Part shown: in pieces, positions 63,201-64,000 of the stretch | How the letters are laid out: the number at the start of each line of letters is the position of its first letter | Position numbering within the stretch: the stretch's first letter is position 1 | Assembly: GCF_019801145.1 (NCBI RefSeq) | Contig: NZ_JAHVJQ010000004.1 | Span: 1 to 64,000 of the forward strand | Reading direction: 5' to 3' | Length of the DNA: 64,000 nt | DNA from: Leisingera aquaemixtae | GTDB lineage: Bacteria; Pseudomonadota; Alphaproteobacteria; Rhodobacterales; Rhodobacteraceae | Notes under the pieces: generated by a model | The model's database searches: none | Told to the model about the DNA's origin: nothing | The model's input: only the letters and a program-made list of their open reading frames with translations | Program-made: the position numbers and the translations under genes

Positions 63201-63742
63201 CGCTGGACGAGGTGACGGCGAAGGCAGAGCGCGGCCCGTTCATGGCCAAGATGGCCGGGGTCGTGGCCGGGCGGCAGGAGCGCAAGTCGGCGCGCGGCAA
63301 CCGCTTTGCCTTTGCCCAGTTGTCTGACCCCTCCGGCGCCTTCGAGGTGACGCTGTTTTCAGAGGTGCTGGAGAAATCCCGAGAGTATCTGGAGACCGGT
63401 GCCAAGGTGGTGATCACCGCCGAGGCAACGATGGAGAGCGACCAGCTGAAGCTGCTGGTGCGTTCGGTCGGACCGGTGGACAGCGCCATTGCCGACGCCG
63501 GACGCAGTTCCTTGCGGGTTTACCTGAATGATGCGGCGGCGGTGGGCACCGTGGCGCAGGTGCTGGAGGATGCCAAGGCCGCAGCCCGCAATGCCTCGCG
63601 TGGTGAGGTCTATATGTATCTGCAGGACCCCGGTCTGCCCGGCGATGTGGAGATGGATCTGGGCCAGCCGTTCCCGATCAACCCGCAGATCAAGGGCGCG
63701 CTGAAGTCGCTCGATGGGGTGATGGATGTGGAGGAGATTTGA
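60230..63742 (+). CDS. dnaE: DNA polymerase III subunit alpha
   Basis: The 1170-residue replicative polymerase has an N-terminal PHP domain (FIHLRTHTEYSLLEGAVR; IAVTDTNNLFSA). Palm catalytic aspartates D403 and D405 are in MPDFDIDFCMDRREEV, with a third in VKFDFLGLKTL. GRGSGAGSLVAYAL and GTHAAGVVIGD are also seen, along with a helix-hairpin-helix/OB C-terminal part (MAGVVAGRQERKSARGNRFAF). It is the essential DnaE1-type enzyme; the length and lack of imuA/imuB neighbours argue against the mutasome DnaE2. The ATG follows a weak ribosome site. Confidence 0.96.
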   Translation: MTSSPRFIHLRTHTEYSLLEGAVRLKKLPDLCKKHEMPAIAVTDTNNLFSALEFSVSASGAGVQPIIGCQVDLRFTEPAPGERPKPPAPLVLLAQSEAGYEHLMKLNSCLYLRQGGELPHVTLEELEANAGDVICLSGGPDGPVGRLLQMGQRPAAEALMQRLKGIFPNRLYVELQRHPGEHGQPEAEKQTERGHVEMAYAMELPLVATNDVYFPNTEMFEAHDAMICIAEGAYVDQVEPRRRLTAQHYFKSQEEMVALFADLPEAIENTVEIARRCAFMAYRRDPILPKFADDEVAELRRIANEGLQQRLAVIPHAVSVEEYQERLDFELGIIEGMGFPGYFLIVADFIQWAKDHDIPVGPGRGSGAGSLVAYALTITDLDPLRYSLLFERFLNPERVSMPDFDIDFCMDRREEVIKYVQEKYGRDKVGQIITFGALLSKAAVRDMGRVLQMPYGQVDRLSKLIPVEGVKPMSIADALKEEPRLSEEARNEPVVDRLLTYGQQVEGLLRSAGTHAAGVVIGDRPLDALVPLYRDPRSDMPATQFNMKWVEQAGLVKFDFLGLKTLTVIQNAMDLIFQSGRDLHIAADGTQLYEPPEGAENQINAIPLDDKVTYDLYSRAKTVAVFQVESTGMMDALKRMKPNCIEDIVALVALYRPGPMENIPVYCEVKNGQREITSVHPLIDHILEETQGIIVYQEQVMQIAQVMANYTLGGADLLRRAMGKKIKEAMDAERPKFEKGAAENGVDKKKASEVFDLLEKFANYGFNKSHAAAYAVVSYQTGWLKANHPVEFMAGVMNCDIHLTDKLAIYFEEVKKGLGLKYVPPCINRSLATFNVVNGELVYALGALKNVGLDVMRLVAEARKEGGYEKPFVNVFDFARRVNLKKVGKRPLEMLARAGAFDQLDQNRRRVFESLGALVDYSAAVHDQRNSSQVSLFGEAGEDLPEPRLPNVPDWLPAERLSEEFKAIGFYLSGHPLDDYMPALKRKDVMTLDEVTAKAERGPFMAKMAGVVAGRQERKSARGNRFAFAQLSDPSGAFEVTLFSEVLEKSREYLETGAKVVITAEATMESDQLKLLVRSVGPVDSAIADAGRSSLRVYLNDAAAVGTVAQVLEDAKAAARNASRGEVYMYLQDPGLPGDVEMDLGQPFPINPQIKGALKSLDGVMDVEEI

Positions 63743-64000
63743 GAGGATGCTATAGATCCCGGTCTGAATCAGGCTCCCCAGCCCGGAACAACGGCGCGGA
63801 GCGCCCCGGGCCTGCGGCAGCCCGTACCGGCGGGCTGGCGCATTCGTGGACTAGGCGCTTCGCTGGAGAACTCGTACGGACTTGGTTGGGATAAACGCCC
63901 CGCACAACCGCTGAGGCGCCATCCCACGGGCTGCCGCAGGCCCGTTCGCAACTGGTTTCAGTAATGCGGCGGGCGTTCGTCGCCCAAGACAACGCCGCCG
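63743..64000. repeat. Intergenic tail with a 17-bp perfect inverted repeat
   Basis: GGGCCTGCGGCAGCCCG (63808-63824) recurs inverted at 63927-63943, enclosing 102 bases. A hairpin GGGCG-TTCGT-CGCCC follows near the end. No gene is convincing. It could be part of a dispersed element that runs past the window end. Confidence 0.5.

Noticed and set aside
63750-63992. 80-codon - strand frame in the tail after dnaE
   Set aside because: It overlaps the inverted-repeat region, has no ribosome site and matches no family I know.
1-64000. CRISPR arrays, rRNA, tRNA, prophage or insertion sequences
   Set aside because: No regularly spaced repeats, no rRNA or tRNA-like sequence and no transposase or phage structural gene was recognised.

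Overview
The window is ordinary, gene-dense alphaproteobacterial chromosome. High GC, strong third-position GC bias, and the gene families present point to the Rhodobacterales (Roseobacter group; Leisingera/Phaeobacter/Ruegeria-like). Those families are a monomeric NADP-isocitrate dehydrogenase, a Rhodobacter-type XdhABC, TRAP transporters, a dimethylglycine-dehydrogenase-like GcvT fusion and an H+-transhydrogenase PntB tail. This placement is by protein resemblance from memory, not by a database search. I see no rRNA, tRNA, CRISPR array, prophage or intact insertion sequence.

Layout. (1) 1-6240, + strand: the end of pntB, then a reductive pyrimidine-degradation set (class III aminotransferase, N-carbamoyl-beta-alanine amidohydrolase, dihydropyrimidinase, NCS1 permease) and a DUF1330 protein. 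(2) 6334-20166, all - strand: fourteen genes that look like a hydroxyproline-isomer catabolic island. They comprise a polar amino-acid ABC importer, a pyrroline-4-hydroxy-2-carboxylate deaminase, a Cys/Cys 4-hydroxyproline 2-epimerase, a TRAP importer, a D-amino-acid dehydrogenase, an enolase-superfamily cis-3-hydroxyproline dehydratase, a second proline-racemase-family protein, a GntR regulator and a ketoglutarate-semialdehyde dehydrogenase. A GGATAC-containing element recurs in front of the first gene, the GntR gene and the dehydrogenase gene, suggesting one local regulon. (3) 20560-31115: chemoreceptor, monomeric Icd, SH3 protein, 2-hydroxyacid dehydrogenase, a probable outer-membrane protein, gamma-glutamyltransferase and a D-lactate-dehydrogenase-like flavoprotein. 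(4) 31116-50340: mixed accessory-like genes, including a pair of unrecognised proteins sharing an N-terminal module, the GcvT-fused dimethylglycine/sarcosine-type dehydrogenase, azoreductase/LysR, an HD-domain protein with a divergent LysR, a tandem pair of AhpD/carboxymuconolactone-decarboxylase-like proteins with FNR-like boxes, an aldo-keto reductase/FAD oxidase/DUF938 operon, a DUF3302-HlyD pair, a lipoprotein and VOC proteins. (5) 50539-59868, - strand: xdhA-xdhB-xdhC followed by a BMP-type (nucleobase/nucleoside) ABC importer, an uptake-plus-oxidation purine operon. (6) 60230-63742: dnaE, then a 258-base tail with a long inverted repeat.

The genes mainly concern scavenging of organic nitrogen: pyrimidines, hydroxyprolines, methylated glycine, gamma-glutamyl peptides, D-amino acids and purines. 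Nothing is clearly a wholly new system. The items most worth checking are the Ser/Thr proline-racemase-family enzyme, the GntR operator set, the shared N-terminal module of the two unrecognised proteins, the paired FNR-like boxes, and the dispersed intergenic repeat.
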